From an uncultured Eubacteriaceae bacterium (GTDB taxonomy: Bacteria; Bacillota; Clostridia; Lachnospirales; CAG-274): DNA of 7,544 nucleotides. How positions within the stretch are numbered: position 1 is the first letter of the stretch; each line of letters begins with the position of its first letter. The position numbers and the translations under genes are program-made. Under the pieces are notes generated by a model, which ran no database searches, was not told the origin of the DNA, and saw only the letters and a list, made by a program, of their open reading frames with translations. The stretch is from positions 1 through 7,544 of the forward strand of contig CANOGI010000103.1 in assembly GCA_947565475.1 (NCBI GenBank). Direction: 5' to 3'. Positions 1-6,168 of this stretch are shown one piece after another.

Positions 1-742
1 CACCAATATCAACCTGATTATTGTACAAAGAGAGCCCTTTTTCTTTTAATATATGTCCAAGCCATTTGGCGCCGTCTCGCCCAGGCGCTATTATTATATT
101 TTCAGCGTAATATTTGTCACCGCCCTCAATTTCAATTCCATCTATTTTTTCGCCGTTATTATCTTTTTTTGTTATTATTGTCGTTACCTCTGTTTTAAAC
201 AGCATTGTAATTTTGTTTTTTAAATATTCAAAAATATTTTTTAATATTTGTATATTATTCTCTGTTCCTAAATGCCGTACGTTCGCTTTTAAAAGTTTTA
301 AGCCGGCTCCATAAACCTTTTTTTCTATAAGGCGGACTGATTCGGTATTGGGATTTGTCAGAGCGGTTGTCGCCCCGTGTCTGAGATTTATTTGGTCAAC
401 ATATCGTATTAAATCCAAAATACTTTCATTTGATATATAGTCTGAGAGCCAACCGCCAAATTCGGTGGTTATGTTAAACTTTCCATCGCTGTACGCGCCG
501 GCTCCCCCGAATCCAGCTGTTATTGAACAGGAAGGGCTGCATGAGGCGTAATCTTTTTTTAAATCCGCGTGCGGACATAATTTAAGTTTTCCTTTTAATA
601 TGGGGCACGATCTATGATAAATATCATTTCCTTTGTCAATTAAAAGAACTTTTAATTGGGGGGCTTTCAAAGTTAATTCATAACCGGCGAAAATACCGGC
701 GGGACCTGCTCCTACTATTATTACGTCATATTTATTTTCCAT
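1..742 (-). CDS. FAD-dependent dehydrogenase, COG2509 type (partial, C-terminus beyond left edge)
   Basis: My translation from the ATG at 740-742 gives 247 complete codons before the window ends. The protein opens with MENKYDVIIVGAGPAGIFAG, a classic Rossmann FAD-binding fold with GxGPAG at residues 11-16 and an acidic residue (D36) ending strand 2. Residues 77-90 carry GFGGAGAYSDGKFN, which I recognise as the signature of the uncharacterised COG2509 FAD-dependent dehydrogenases. The visible part stops at NQVDIG, where this family normally continues with GVRxE, so roughly the N-terminal half is present. Cysteines C46, C56, C68 and C72 form a cluster just before the signature and might bind a metal or Fe-S centre (inference). 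The start is supported by GGGAGG at 750-755, 7 nt upstream. The substrate is unknown. It is separated from uxuB by 550 bp and has its own candidate promoter, so a link to the uronate genes is not supported. Confidence 0.88.
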   Translation of the reverse strand, partial: MENKYDVIIVGAGPAGIFAGYELTLKAPQLKVLLIDKGNDIYHRSCPILKGKLKLCPHADLKKDYASCSPSCSITAGFGGAGAYSDGKFNITTEFGGWLSDYISNESILDLIRYVDQINLRHGATTALTNPNTESVRLIEKKVYGAGLKLLKANVRHLGTENNIQILKNIFEYLKNKITMLFKTEVTTIITKKDNNGEKIDGIEIEGGDKYYAENIIIAPGRDGAKWLGHILKEKGLSLYNNQVDIG

Positions 743-926
743 AATTATTCCTCCCAACAAAAATAAGATATTTTCCTCAACATTAATAAATATATGGTAT
801 GTTATATATATATTATATCATATTTTATTATTTTTGAACAGAAAATAGTAATGTTTTTGCTGGAACGAGTCTGAAAATCCCGTGGCGGTTGTTGAAACTA
901 TACAAATAATAAATCTTTTAAATAAT
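743..926. other. Non-coding region upstream of the FAD-dependent dehydrogenase
   Basis: This stretch holds the ribosome binding site and candidate promoter of the gene at 1-742. The rest (about 841-926) is AT-rich with one less AT-rich patch near 855-895. I see no open reading frame, RNA gene or clear hairpin in it. Confidence 0.5.
812..840 (-). promoter_or_regulatory. Candidate promoter for the FAD-dependent dehydrogenase
   Basis: On the minus strand a perfect TATAAT (812-817) lies 17 bp downstream of TGTTCA (835-840), a weak 3/6 match to TTGACA. It is about 70 bp upstream of the ATG. The region is very AT-rich, with TA runs at 803-817, so a chance -10 match is quite possible. Confidence 0.4.
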
Positions 927-1067
927 TATAGTGAACAAACTTAAAAAGTGGGAAAAAATGTTTTACGTGCGCATAAGCATTGTTGACTGATGGCGAATTG
1001 GGTTAGCAATTTGCAGGCCGTGCAAGTAAAATTATTTTTTTTCTTCTTTTAAAGTTTGTTCACTATA
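927..1067. repeat. MITE-like 141-bp element with 22-bp terminal inverted repeats
   Basis: The left end 927-948 begins TATAGTGAACAAACTT. The right end 1046-1067, read in reverse complement, matches it at 21 of 22 positions, with the first 16 perfect. Inside, the pairing resumes imperfectly: a GGAAAAAA...TTTTACGTGC run on the left pairs with AAGTAAAATTATTTTTTTTC on the right, so most of the element could fold into one long hairpin. Both outer ends read TATA, consistent with TA|TAGTG...CACTA|TA, that is insertion at a TA dinucleotide as in IS630/Tc1-mariner elements. It has no coding capacity, as expected for a non-autonomous miniature element. It lies between convergent-free genes, downstream of uxuB and upstream of the FAD gene promoter. 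The inverted repeat is directly visible; the transposon-family assignment is inference. Confidence 0.7.
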
Positions 1068-1103
1068 TAAGTCAATTAATTTAAAAATGAACAGGACAGC
1101 AAG

Positions 1104-1253
1104 ATAAAAATTATTTTTATTTCCTCTTTGCGCGGTGCTTTCTTAAAAACGAATAAGTTTGCTGGTCGAAAGTATCTTTTGCTGTGTTAATGTTGGTTAG
1201 TATAGGACTATGGTTATGCTATTTTTCCTTCGACTTGCGGAAATAATTTTTAT
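1104..1253. repeat. Nested inverted repeats downstream of uxuB
   Basis: ATAAAAATTATTT at 1104-1116 recurs as its exact reverse complement at 1241-1253 (13 bp). Inside it, GTCGAAAG (1165-1172) pairs with CCTTCGAC (1227-1234). In RNA from the minus strand this is an 8-bp stem with one G-U pair, because GTCGAAGG faces CTTTCGAC. The outer arms are low-complexity. No U-run directly follows the inner stem, so it is not a standard intrinsic terminator for uxuB. It may be a decayed miniature element or a 3' mRNA structure. No coding signal was seen between 1068 and 1292. Confidence 0.35.
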
Positions 1254-1292
1254 TTGGTCTTCTTTTGATTTTTTAAAGTATTTTGATTGTAA

Positions 1293-2909
1293 TTAAGAGA
1301 CATATTTTGTCAGGGTGTTTATAACAGAGTTTTTACCGCTGTTTAATTCTTTAAAATAATTTATTATTTTTGGATAGAGGGAAGTTTTGTGTAAATCCAA
1401 TCCAAAGATGGAAGTATTTGAAAGAATTTTTTCTAATGGTTTTTCAATGTTGCTATTTTCCCCAAATTTAATTTCATCTGTAATAGGTTTTAATGTTTTT
1501 ATATAAGGGTCGGGGCTTAACTCGAATTTTTCACCCTTGTCGTTATATCCTATTAAATATCTGAGCCAACCGGCTATTATAAGGGGTATATACTCTAAAT
1601 TTTCTAAATCAAAAATTTCTGAGTTTAAATAGGCTTTTATTGTTTCCCCAAATCTTATTGATAATTTTTGTGATGTATCACAAGCTATTCTTTGGGGCGA
1701 ATCAGGCATAAAATTATTGGGGAAACGGACTGTTATTACCTCGTTTAAAAATTCCACGGGATCTATTATTTTTGGATTTATAACAACAGGCAGGCTTTCT
1801 TTTTCACTTAAATTTTTTATTAATTTCACAAGTATGGGATTTTTCATTTCCTCAGATATTTTTTCGTATGAAAGCAGACAGCCGAAAATAGCAAGAGTTG
1901 TGTGGAGAGGATTTAAACAGGTACAAACTTTCATTTTTTCGGTTTTATCCACGGTTTCTTTATCGGTAAACAAAACACCTTTTTTATTGCTTTTATTTAA
2001 GGGTATTTTTCCGTTTTTAAAGTCGTTTTCAACTATAAGATATTCGGTTTCCTCTCCATTTACAAAAGGCGCTGTGTAGGTGTTTTTTTCTGTTATAACG
2101 GGGTCTATGTTTTCTATACCGTCGCTTTGAAGTATTTTTAAAACCTCGTCTGAGGGGCGTGGAGTTATTTTATCTATCATACTCCATGGAAATGATATTT
2201 TTTCTTTTATATAATCAATAAAGTCATTTTCGATAAAATCATTTTTTATCCAGTTTTCGGCGAACTCAATTATTGCTCTCTCGAGCTTGGTACCATTATG
2301 AGAACAGTTATCCATACTTAAAAGAGTTAAAGGCAATTTGTTATGTTTAAAACGCTCAAAGCATAATGCTGTTACTTTACCTATATAACTTTCGGCTATT
2401 GACGGAGGGTTTTTAAAATCATTTTCTATATTTTTAAGGAATTTTCCATCTTTATCTTTTAAATTATAACCTTTTTCCGTTATTGTAAATGAGGCTAGCT
2501 TTAAACTATCATTCCTGAAAATTTCACGGAGCCTTTCCATATCTTTCTCATTTTCTTTTGTCATACATAAAGACTCTGTTATAGAGGCAATTATTTCTTT
2601 ACTTGTTGAGCCATCAGACTTTAATGTCACATTTATTGTGAGGTTATCGTATTTTCTCATTGATTTTTCAATTATCTCATAATCATACCCCTCGACAGCT
2701 GTTATGCCTGTCGCTATTAAGCCTTGATTTAAAAGATTTTGACATATGGAGGCAGGAAAAGCGCGAAAAATATTTCCGACCCCGAAATGTACCCAATGAG
2801 GCGAGACTTTAGTTTGTTTATGAACCTCGTCTATATCGAATTTGGGAAGAACATAGCCTTTTTGTTCCCAAAATTTTTTGTTCTCAAGATTTTTTAAATT
2901 TAATTCCAT
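1293..2909 (-). CDS. uxuB: Fructuronate reductase (D-mannonate oxidoreductase), mannitol dehydrogenase family
   Basis: This 538-aa protein is a long-chain polyol dehydrogenase that should catalyse fructuronate + NADH <=> mannonate + NAD+ in the cytoplasm. The N-terminal nucleotide-binding domain has HFGVGNIFRAF at 41-51, and ITEKGYN lies at 143-149. The family block LSMDNCSHNG is at 197-206 and FPWSMIDKITPRP at 240-252. The C-terminal catalytic domain carries KVCTCLNPLHTTLA at 327-340, placing K327, N333 and H336 as the likely catalytic Lys/Asn/His. MPDSPQRIACDTSQKLSIRFGETIKAY at 401-427 follows. The length is normal for the family. The ATG is preceded by AAGGAG (2917-2922, 7 nt spacing), and only 13 bp separate it from the uxuA stop, so the two are almost certainly co-transcribed. 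The neighbour uxuA is the main reason to prefer fructuronate reductase over mannitol or tagaturonate specificity. It starts MELNLKNLEN and no frameshift is seen. Confidence 0.87.
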   Translation of the reverse strand: MELNLKNLENKKFWEQKGYVLPKFDIDEVHKQTKVSPHWVHFGVGNIFRAFPASICQNLLNQGLIATGITAVEGYDYEIIEKSMRKYDNLTINVTLKSDGSTSKEIIASITESLCMTKENEKDMERLREIFRNDSLKLASFTITEKGYNLKDKDGKFLKNIENDFKNPPSIAESYIGKVTALCFERFKHNKLPLTLLSMDNCSHNGTKLERAIIEFAENWIKNDFIENDFIDYIKEKISFPWSMIDKITPRPSDEVLKILQSDGIENIDPVITEKNTYTAPFVNGEETEYLIVENDFKNGKIPLNKSNKKGVLFTDKETVDKTEKMKVCTCLNPLHTTLAIFGCLLSYEKISEEMKNPILVKLIKNLSEKESLPVVINPKIIDPVEFLNEVITVRFPNNFMPDSPQRIACDTSQKLSIRFGETIKAYLNSEIFDLENLEYIPLIIAGWLRYLIGYNDKGEKFELSPDPYIKTLKPITDEIKFGENSNIEKPLEKILSNTSIFGLDLHKTSLYPKIINYFKELNSGKNSVINTLTKYVS

Positions 2910-2922
2910 CTTGCTTCTCCTT

Positions 2923-3993
2923 TTATTTTTTGGAAGATTTTTCTATAGCTTCGATTAACCCGTTTAGATAAGTGGCTCCTAACGCTCGGTCATATAATCC
3001 ATATCCCGGCATTGCCACTTCTCCCCATATGGCCCGTCCGTGGTCAGGTCGTACGGGTCCGCTAAATCCGGTTTCATAAAGAGTTTTCATTATTTCATAC
3101 ATATCGAAAGAACCGTCTGAGGAAAGGTGGGCCGCCTCGTCAAATTTTCCTTTTGAGTGATGAATAAGGTTTCTTATATGAGCGAAATATATACGCTTTC
3201 CGAAAGTTTTTATTATATCGCATATATCATTTTCAGGATTTGAGCCAAGTGAGCCTGTACAAAGTGTTAAACCGTTAAAATCATCGTTTACGCCGTCAAG
3301 AAGTTTTTGTATATTCTCTTTTGAGTTTATTATTCTTGGAAGGCCAAATACAGGCCACGCTGGGTCATCAGGATGAATAGCCATTTTTATATTATTTTTT
3401 TTACATGTGTCTTTTATTTTATTTAAAAAATATATTAAGTTTTCCAGAAGTTTTTCTGAGGTTATATCTTTATACGTCTCAAAAAGTTCTTTTATTTTTG
3501 AAAGACGCTCAGGTTCCCATCCAGGCATTGTAAATCCGTTGCTATTTGAGTTTATCTCATTAAAAATTGTTTCAGGGTTTATTTTATCTATTAAATCCTG
3601 GTCATAAGATAACACTGTTGAGCCATCAGCTCTTTTTTTGGCGAGGCTTGAGCGTGTCCAGTCGAATACAGGCATAAAATTATAGCAGATTAGATGTATG
3701 TCGGCTTTCGCGAGATTTTCAAGAGTTATTATATAGTTTTCTATATATTTATCTTTTTCGGGAGAACCTGTTTTTATTGAGTCGTGTATATTTACGCTTT
3801 CTATTCCCTCAATTTTAAGTCCAGCGTTCTCAACCTCATTTTTAAGTTCTAAAATTTCAGGGAGATTCCATACTTCTCCGGGCTGTTTATTATATAAAGT
3901 TGTTATTACCCCAGTTACTCCCGGAATTTGGCGTATTTGCTCCAAAGTTACGGAATCGTGACCGCTTCCGAACCATCTTAAAGTCATTTTCAT
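2923..3993 (-). CDS. uxuA: Mannonate dehydratase
   Basis: This 356-aa cytoplasmic enzyme removes water from D-mannonate to give 2-keto-3-deoxy-D-gluconate. It starts MKMTLRWFG, the usual UxuA N-terminus of this TIM-barrel family. Further recognisable blocks are CYNFMPVFDWTR at 103-114, IHPDDPAWP at 206-214, LCTGSLG at 244-250, AHIRN at 271-275 and RPDHGR at 315-320. The presumed divalent metal ligands, by analogy with characterised mannonate dehydratases, are H207, C245, H272 and D317, and all are intact. The length is typical. The ATG at 3991-3993 has GAAGG at 4002-4006, 8 nt upstream; another ATG two codons in is less well placed. It is the first gene of uxuA-uxuB. The 374-bp gap behind dctM contains a candidate promoter and a ~100-bp module also found upstream of dctP, which suggests shared control with the transporter. 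Confidence 0.95.
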   Translation of the reverse strand: MKMTLRWFGSGHDSVTLEQIRQIPGVTGVITTLYNKQPGEVWNLPEILELKNEVENAGLKIEGIESVNIHDSIKTGSPEKDKYIENYIITLENLAKADIHLICYNFMPVFDWTRSSLAKKRADGSTVLSYDQDLIDKINPETIFNEINSNSNGFTMPGWEPERLSKIKELFETYKDITSEKLLENLIYFLNKIKDTCKKNNIKMAIHPDDPAWPVFGLPRIINSKENIQKLLDGVNDDFNGLTLCTGSLGSNPENDICDIIKTFGKRIYFAHIRNLIHHSKGKFDEAAHLSSDGSFDMYEIMKTLYETGFSGPVRPDHGRAIWGEVAMPGYGLYDRALGATYLNGLIEAIEKSSKK

Positions 3994-4051
3994 TTATACT
4001 ACCTTCTTTCACTAATTATTTTTTATTACGTATTACATTGTGTATTTGAGA

Positions 4052-4081
4052 ATTATAGTCAAATTTATAGCGAAACAGTAA
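4052..4081 (-). promoter_or_regulatory. Candidate uxuA promoter overlapping the edge of the shared module
   Basis: On the minus strand TATAAT (4052-4057) lies 18 bp downstream of TTACTG (4076-4081). It would give a leader of about 50 nt before uxuA. The aligned positions upstream of dctP carry TTATTG and TATAAA 16 bp apart. The surrounding sequence is conserved in both places (TTTTAYTGYTTYGCTATAA), which is better support than the weak -35 match alone. Confidence 0.4.
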
Positions 4082-4181
4082 AATAATGAATTTATGAGTC
4101 TCAATAAAACATAATATATCAAGAAATCATTTTATTTGTTCTCTTTAAAAATTTGTGAACCACTATAAAAATAGTCAAATT
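4055..4181 (+). repeat. 11-bp direct repeats bracketing module copy 1
   Basis: ATAGTCAAATT occurs at 4055-4065, directly abutting the module's left end, and again at 4171-4181, 3 bp beyond its right end. The pair resembles a target-site duplication or a pair of regulator binding sites. The dctP copy has no equivalent flanking repeat. Confidence 0.45.
4066..4167. repeat. Copy 1 of a ~100-bp TATAG...CTATA module, upstream of uxuA
   Basis: This 102-bp segment starts TATAGCGAAACAGTAAAAT and ends GTGAACCACTATA. It aligns end to end with 7254-7352: 21 of the first 25 bases and 13 of the last 16 are identical, with a more diverged middle. Its inner boundary lies 72 bp upstream of the uxuA ATG, against 65 bp for the dctP copy. 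The terminal inverted repeat in this copy is short (TATAG/CTATA, then patchy). It may be a conserved promoter/operator or an old miniature insertion at TA. Confidence 0.55.
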
Positions 4182-4367
4182 GTATTATGGTGATATTATA
4201 TACGGGCGAATAAAAATTTTTTTGAAAGCTTAATTAGTTTGTGTAGTCTTTGTGTCTAAAATGATTATATAATATGGCGAGAAAAGGATTTTAAGCTCTT
4301 TAAATTGATTATTTTTAAGTTAATCGACTATAAATTAACTGTTATTTGTAAAAACCAAAAAAGTTTT
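4168..4367. other. Non-coding region downstream of dctM
   Basis: This stretch is AT-rich with no open reading frame. A 7-bp stem AGTTAAT/ATTAACT with a 9-nt loop lies at 4318-4340, but no U-run follows it, and I see no GC-rich intrinsic terminator after dctM. Read-through from dctPQM into uxuAB is therefore possible. A minus-strand TATAAT at 4195-4200 lacks a credible -35. Confidence 0.4.
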
Positions 4368-5669
4368 TTAATAGCCCATTATTTTTGGAAGCCACATACT
4401 TAACGACGGAATATATGTTACAAGAAGAAGTATTAAAAATATTACTCCATAGTAGGAGAGCAGGGGTTTTATAACATTTTCTATCTTTGTACCGGCTATT
4501 TTTACCCCTACAAATAAGATATTTCCAACGGGCGGAGTTATTGTTCCTATACACAGGTTAAACACAAGCATTATTCCAAATTGTATGGAATCCATTCCGA
4601 ACTGCTGACACACGGGAAGAAATATTGGCGTGAAAATTAATATTGCTGGAGTTATGTCCATAAAAGTTCCTATGAAGAGTAAAGTTATATTTATTATAAG
4701 CATAATTATTATAGGATTTTCACTTATACTTAAAAGTGTTTCCGATATGGCGGTTGGAATTCCTGTGAATGCCATTACCCATGCCATTATACTTGACACT
4801 CCTATTAGAAATACTATTATTCCCGTTGTTTCGGCGCTTGTTCTGAAAATTGTGTAAAGGTCTTTAAATTTTATGGTTTTATAACAAAATGATAATATAA
4901 GACTATATACCACGGCTACAACGGAACCTTCCGTAGCTGTGAAAATTCCAAAAATTATTCCACCGATTACAATTATTATAAGAAGCAAGCTTGGTATTGC
5001 CTCAAGAATAATTTTTATACCTTGAGAGAGAGAGGTTCTTTCCTTATTTTTATATCCTTTTCTTTTCGCTATAAAAAACGCCACGACCATACAGGCGAAA
5101 CCCCATAAAAAACCGGGTATATATCCAGCCATAAATAAAGCCGCCACCGATGTTCCACCGCTCACGAGAGAGTAAGTAATCAAAACGTTACTTGGAGGAA
5201 TTAAAAGCCCTGTTGGGGCTGTCGCTATATTTACAGCGGCTGAGTAATCTCTGTCATAACCTTCTTTTTCTTGAATTGGCCCTATTATTGACCCCATCGC
5301 TGACGCCGACGCTACGCCGGAACCAGAAATGGCGCCGAACATCATATTCGCTATAGCGTTTGTGTGAGCGAGCGCTCCGGGAATTCTTCCAGTAATAAGT
5401 TTAGCGAAATTTATAAGCCTTAGCGCTATTCCGCCTTTATTCATTATATTTCCCGCTAGTATGAAAAATGGAATAGCTATAAGAGTAAATACGGATATTC
5501 CAGAGAAAATTCGCTGAGCTCCCGTTAAAACCGCTGACTCAAAATTCATTATAGGGAGAATCGCGAATATTGAGGCTATTCCCAATGAAACAGAAATCGG
5601 TACGCCCATTAAAAGCAGTATTATTAAAACTATTGCTATTATTAAGCCTGAAAATAATGCTGTTTCCAA
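4368..5669 (-). CDS. dctM: TRAP transporter large permease (DctM family)
   Basis: This 433-aa membrane protein is the ion-coupled transport channel of a tripartite ATP-independent periplasmic-type (TRAP) system. It is hydrophobic throughout, with about a dozen membrane segments, as usual for DctM. Family motifs are FFILAGNIMNKGG at 68-80, FGAISGSGVASASAMG at 111-126 (the first re-entrant loop region), LLIPPSN at 155-161, TATEGS at 244-249, FMDITPAILIFTPIFLPV at 336-353 and IGTITPPVGN at 374-383. In many relatives the TATEGS site reads TEAA. The length is typical. The start codon is TTG (5667-5669), supported by GGAGGG at 5676-5681 with 6 nt spacing; I see no better in-frame ATG. It follows dctQ by 13 bp and is the last gene of dctPQM. 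The substrate is not readable from the permease, but the adjacent uxuAB suggests a hexuronate or aldonate. Confidence 0.95.
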   Translation of the reverse strand: METALFSGLIIAIVLIILLLMGVPISVSLGIASIFAILPIMNFESAVLTGAQRIFSGISVFTLIAIPFFILAGNIMNKGGIALRLINFAKLITGRIPGALAHTNAIANMMFGAISGSGVASASAMGSIIGPIQEKEGYDRDYSAAVNIATAPTGLLIPPSNVLITYSLVSGGTSVAALFMAGYIPGFLWGFACMVVAFFIAKRKGYKNKERTSLSQGIKIILEAIPSLLLIIIVIGGIIFGIFTATEGSVVAVVYSLILSFCYKTIKFKDLYTIFRTSAETTGIIVFLIGVSSIMAWVMAFTGIPTAISETLLSISENPIIIMLIINITLLFIGTFMDITPAILIFTPIFLPVCQQFGMDSIQFGIMLVFNLCIGTITPPVGNILFVGVKIAGTKIENVIKPLLSYYGVIFLILLLVTYIPSLSMWLPKIMGY

Positions 5670-5675
5670 AAAAAT

Positions 5676-5681
5676 CCCTCC
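5676..5681 (-). promoter_or_regulatory. Ribosome binding site fixing the TTG start of dctM
   Basis: GGAGGG, within AAAGGAGGG, lies 6 nt upstream of TTG and directly follows the dctQ stop. It is the main evidence that dctM starts at this non-AUG codon. Confidence 0.8.
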
Positions 5682-5682
5682 T

Positions 5683-6165
5683 TTATTTTTTTCCTGATTT
5701 TATAGCCGATATGGATTCACATATATTTATAAAGTTATATATTACAATTAAAGCTCCGCTTATTGGGACGATACAGTATATATAGGACATAGGTACTCCC
5801 AGTGACGCTGTTATCTGTGTTTTTGTAAGCTTTGTTATTGAGAGTCCTCCATATATTAATATCAGAGCCGAAAACAGCAGTATTAAAAGTTCCACTATAA
5901 TATTTAATATGTGCCAGGAGTTTCCTTTTAATTTATCGGCGAGATAACCCATTCTCATATGTTCTCTTTTTGAGAAAACTAAAGACGCCGCCAAAAGAGC
6001 GAGCCAAGTAAATGAAAATGTGAGAAGCTCCTCCGATATAGTACTCGGCGAGTTGAAAATATATCTTGTTATGATTTGATAAGAACCTATTATTATGAGA
6101 AACGAGAAGATGATTATACATATAATTTCAAGAGCCTTATTTAAACTGTACTTAAATTTTTGCAA
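5683..6165 (-). CDS. dctQ: TRAP transporter small permease (DctQ family)
   Basis: This 160-aa protein has four predicted membrane helices at about 11-31, 47-66, 87-108 and 126-148, the normal DctQ topology. It is the auxiliary subunit that binds the large permease and helps receive the solute-loaded receptor. The family pattern is visible: ITRYIFNSPSTISEELLTF at 32-50, FTWLALLAASLVFSKREHMRM at 52-72 (with W54 and H69) and LGVPMSYIYCIVP at 122-134. The start codon is TTG (6163-6165), with AAGGAG at 6175-6180 and 9 nt spacing. There is no in-frame ATG before residue 70 that would keep helices 1 and 2. The gap to the dctP stop is 3 bp, so translation may be coupled. Confidence 0.92.
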   Translation of the reverse strand: MQKFKYSLNKALEIICIIIFSFLIIIGSYQIITRYIFNSPSTISEELLTFSFTWLALLAASLVFSKREHMRMGYLADKLKGNSWHILNIIVELLILLFSALILIYGGLSITKLTKTQITASLGVPMSYIYCIVPISGALIVIYNFINICESISAIKSGKK

Positions 6166-6168
6166 TGT

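Noticed and set aside
114..314. 66-aa plus-strand frame with a hydrophobic start
   Set aside because: It is antisense to the well-supported FAD-dependent dehydrogenase and reflects A/T-rich reverse codons.
927..1067. Structured RNA or riboswitch instead of a mobile element
   Set aside because: It lies about 185 bp from the next start codon and upstream of that gene's candidate promoter, and its symmetry is strongest at the extreme ends, which fits a terminal-repeat element better.
743..1292. CRISPR array or tRNA in the longest gap
   Set aside because: There are no regularly spaced direct repeats and no cloverleaf with a TTCGANNC-type T-arm.
1717..2079. 120-aa open frame on the plus strand
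   Set aside because: It lies entirely within uxuB on the opposite strand, resembles no family and has no ribosome binding site; it is a shadow frame.
4318..4340. Stem AGTTAAT/ATTAACT as a terminator after dctM
   Set aside because: The stem is short and AT-only, and no U-run follows on the transcribed strand.
4342..4554. 70-aa minus-strand frame overlapping the end of dctM
   Set aside because: It is out of frame with dctM, which has clear family motifs there, and its sequence is low-complexity.
4630..4857. 75-aa hydrophobic plus-strand frame that could suggest a small membrane protein
   Set aside because: Its hydrophobicity mirrors the antisense of DctM transmembrane codons; there is no independent support.
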